From assembly GCA_002435335.1 (NCBI GenBank), contig DJMI01000162.1, forward strand, positions 3,553 through 9,312: DNA of 5,760 bases. The letters run 5' to 3'. The stretch comes from Nitrosomonas sp. UBA6494 (GTDB taxonomy: Bacteria; Pseudomonadota; Gammaproteobacteria; Burkholderiales; Nitrosomonadaceae). A program made the position numbers and the translations under genes. Below the pieces are notes generated by a model. It was not told where the DNA came from and did not search any database. It was given only the letters and a program-made list of their open reading frames with translations. Positions 4,757 to 5,760 of the stretch are shown here, piece after piece (positions within the stretch are counted from its first letter, which is position 1; each line of letters opens with the position of its first letter).

Positions 4757-5760
4757 ATGTCAGCAAACATGGTAGCACTTGCATATTTAGTAGCTTCGGT
4801 ATTCTTCATACTGGCGCTGAAAGGACTCAGCTCGCCTGAATCCGCGCGGCGCGGCAATCTTTTCGGCATGATTGGCATGGCGATCGCAGTAGCCACGACG
4901 CTGACGCTAACGCAAAATTGGATTCTGATTCTGAGTTGTATCGCGGTTGGCGGTGTAATCGGCGCAATCGTTGCGCAACGTGTGCAAATGACTGCAATGC
5001 CTGAATTGGTCGCATTCATGCACTCACTGGTCGGTTTGGCGGCGGTATTTATCGCGATTGCGGCAGTCAACAACCCGGTATCGTTCGGTTTACCGGAAGT
5101 CTTACCCGCCGGGAGTAAATTGGAATTATTCTTGGGTACCTTCATCGGCGCCATGACATGGTCAGGTTCAGTAATTGCTTTCTTGAAATTGTCCGGGCGT
5201 ATGAGTGGTACGCCGATCGTATTCAGCGGGCAGCATGCGCTTAATTTGATTTTAGCTTTGGTGATGATCGGTTTCGGTCTATGGTTTTTCTTTACCGAAA
5301 CCACCAACTGGACCGCGTTCATCGCCATGACGGCAATTGCCTTTGTATTGGGATTCCTGATCATTATCCCGATCGGCGGCGCGGATATGCCAGTAGTAAT
5401 TTCAATGTTGAACTCGTATTCAGGTTGGGCGGCAGCCGGTATCGGTTTCTCGCTGGGTAATCCGATGCTGATTATCGCTGGTTCTCTGGTGGGTAGCTCG
5501 GGTGCTATTCTGTCCTATATTATGTGTAAAGCGATGAATCGTCCGTTCTTGTCTGTCATTCTGGGCGGTTTCGGCAGCGACGGCGGTGCCGCTGCAGTCG
5601 ATAGCGGCGTGCAGAAAACTTATCGTAGCGGCAGTGCCGACGATGCGGCTTTCCTGATGGGCAATGCAGATAGCGTCATTATTGTACCGGGTTACGGTCT
5701 GGCTGTTGCCAGGGCGCAGCATGCTGTGAAGGAATTGGCGGAAAAATTACATGAAAAAGG
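4757..5760 (+). CDS. pntB: NAD(P) transhydrogenase subunit beta (partial, C-terminus beyond the window)
   Basis: This is the beta subunit, which provides most of the proton-channel membrane domain and, at its C-terminus, the NADP(H)-binding domain III. The visible 334 residues contain a long hydrophobic region (about 5-260) with several membrane helices. They include MPELVAFMHSLVGLAA (81-96), where His89 corresponds to the E. coli beta-His91 implicated in proton translocation, and GGADMPVVISMLNSYSGWAA (207-226), then GSSGAILSYIMCKAMNRPF (246-264). A linker leads to the start of domain III with PGYGLAVARAQ (311-321), the NADP(H) fingerprint. Family proteins are about 460 residues, so roughly 130 are missing past the edge. 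The start ATG abuts the pntAB stop, and AAAGGA (4742-4747) inside pntAB serves as ribosome site. All visible key motifs are intact. Confidence 0.97.
   Translation, partial: MSANMVALAYLVASVFFILALKGLSSPESARRGNLFGMIGMAIAVATTLTLTQNWILILSCIAVGGVIGAIVAQRVQMTAMPELVAFMHSLVGLAAVFIAIAAVNNPVSFGLPEVLPAGSKLELFLGTFIGAMTWSGSVIAFLKLSGRMSGTPIVFSGQHALNLILALVMIGFGLWFFFTETTNWTAFIAMTAIAFVLGFLIIIPIGGADMPVVISMLNSYSGWAAAGIGFSLGNPMLIIAGSLVGSSGAILSYIMCKAMNRPFLSVILGGFGSDGGAAAVDSGVQKTYRSGSADDAAFLMGNADSVIIVPGYGLAVARAQHAVKELAEKLHEK

Noticed and set aside
4513..5364. A 283-codon open frame on the minus strand opposite pntAB and pntB
   Set aside because: It lies wholly antisense to two strongly conserved membrane-protein genes; its translation resembles no family and is the usual by-product of codon usage in alanine/glycine/isoleucine-rich genes.
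4827..5722. Short minus-strand frames opposite pntB (4827-5015, 5420-5722)
   Set aside because: They are antisense to pntB, without motifs or ribosome sites.

Overview
The window looks like ordinary chromosomal DNA of moderate GC from a Gram-negative proteobacterium. The protein types suggest a betaproteobacterium, perhaps close to Nitrosomonas: a Lol lipoprotein-release system with a LolC-type permease, and a proton-translocating transhydrogenase whose alpha chain is split into two genes. This taxonomic guess comes from memory of the protein families, not from a search.

Layout, left to right. On the minus strand, positions 1-296 hold the first 98 codons of lolD, which runs off the left edge. 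It overlaps by 8 nt the end of lolC (289-1536, minus, GTG start), so the two form a lolC-lolD operon for sorting lipoproteins to the outer membrane. Upstream of lolC lies a 145-bp MITE-like palindromic element (1587-1731) with perfect 14-bp terminal inverted repeats ending in TA. Next, also on the minus strand, is a Crp/Fnr-family regulator (1774-2496). A 206-bp divergent intergenic region follows. It contains a consensus -10 box, a 14-bp inverted repeat and a terminator-like hairpin, and leads into a stand-alone histidine phosphotransfer (Hpt) protein on the plus strand (2703-3056). After a second intergenic region with a candidate promoter comes the pnt operon on the plus strand: pntAA (3252-4379), pntAB (4448-4756) and pntB (4757 to beyond the right edge).

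How the genes work together. LolC and LolD would be the membrane and ATPase parts of the inner-membrane machine that passes lipoproteins to LolA. PntAA (NAD(H) domain), PntAB (first membrane helices) and PntB (remaining helices plus NADP(H) domain) assemble into the transhydrogenase that uses the proton gradient to drive hydride transfer from NADH to NADP+. The Crp/Fnr regulator and the Hpt protein diverge from one intergenic region and are signalling proteins whose partners are not in the window. No gene-free stretch exceeds 300 bp.

The core genes are conventional. The least-explained parts are the MITE-like element abutting the candidate lolC promoter, and the structured stretch 2552-2685 upstream of hpt, which could be an attenuated leader or a small RNA. 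I see no convincing new multi-gene system here.
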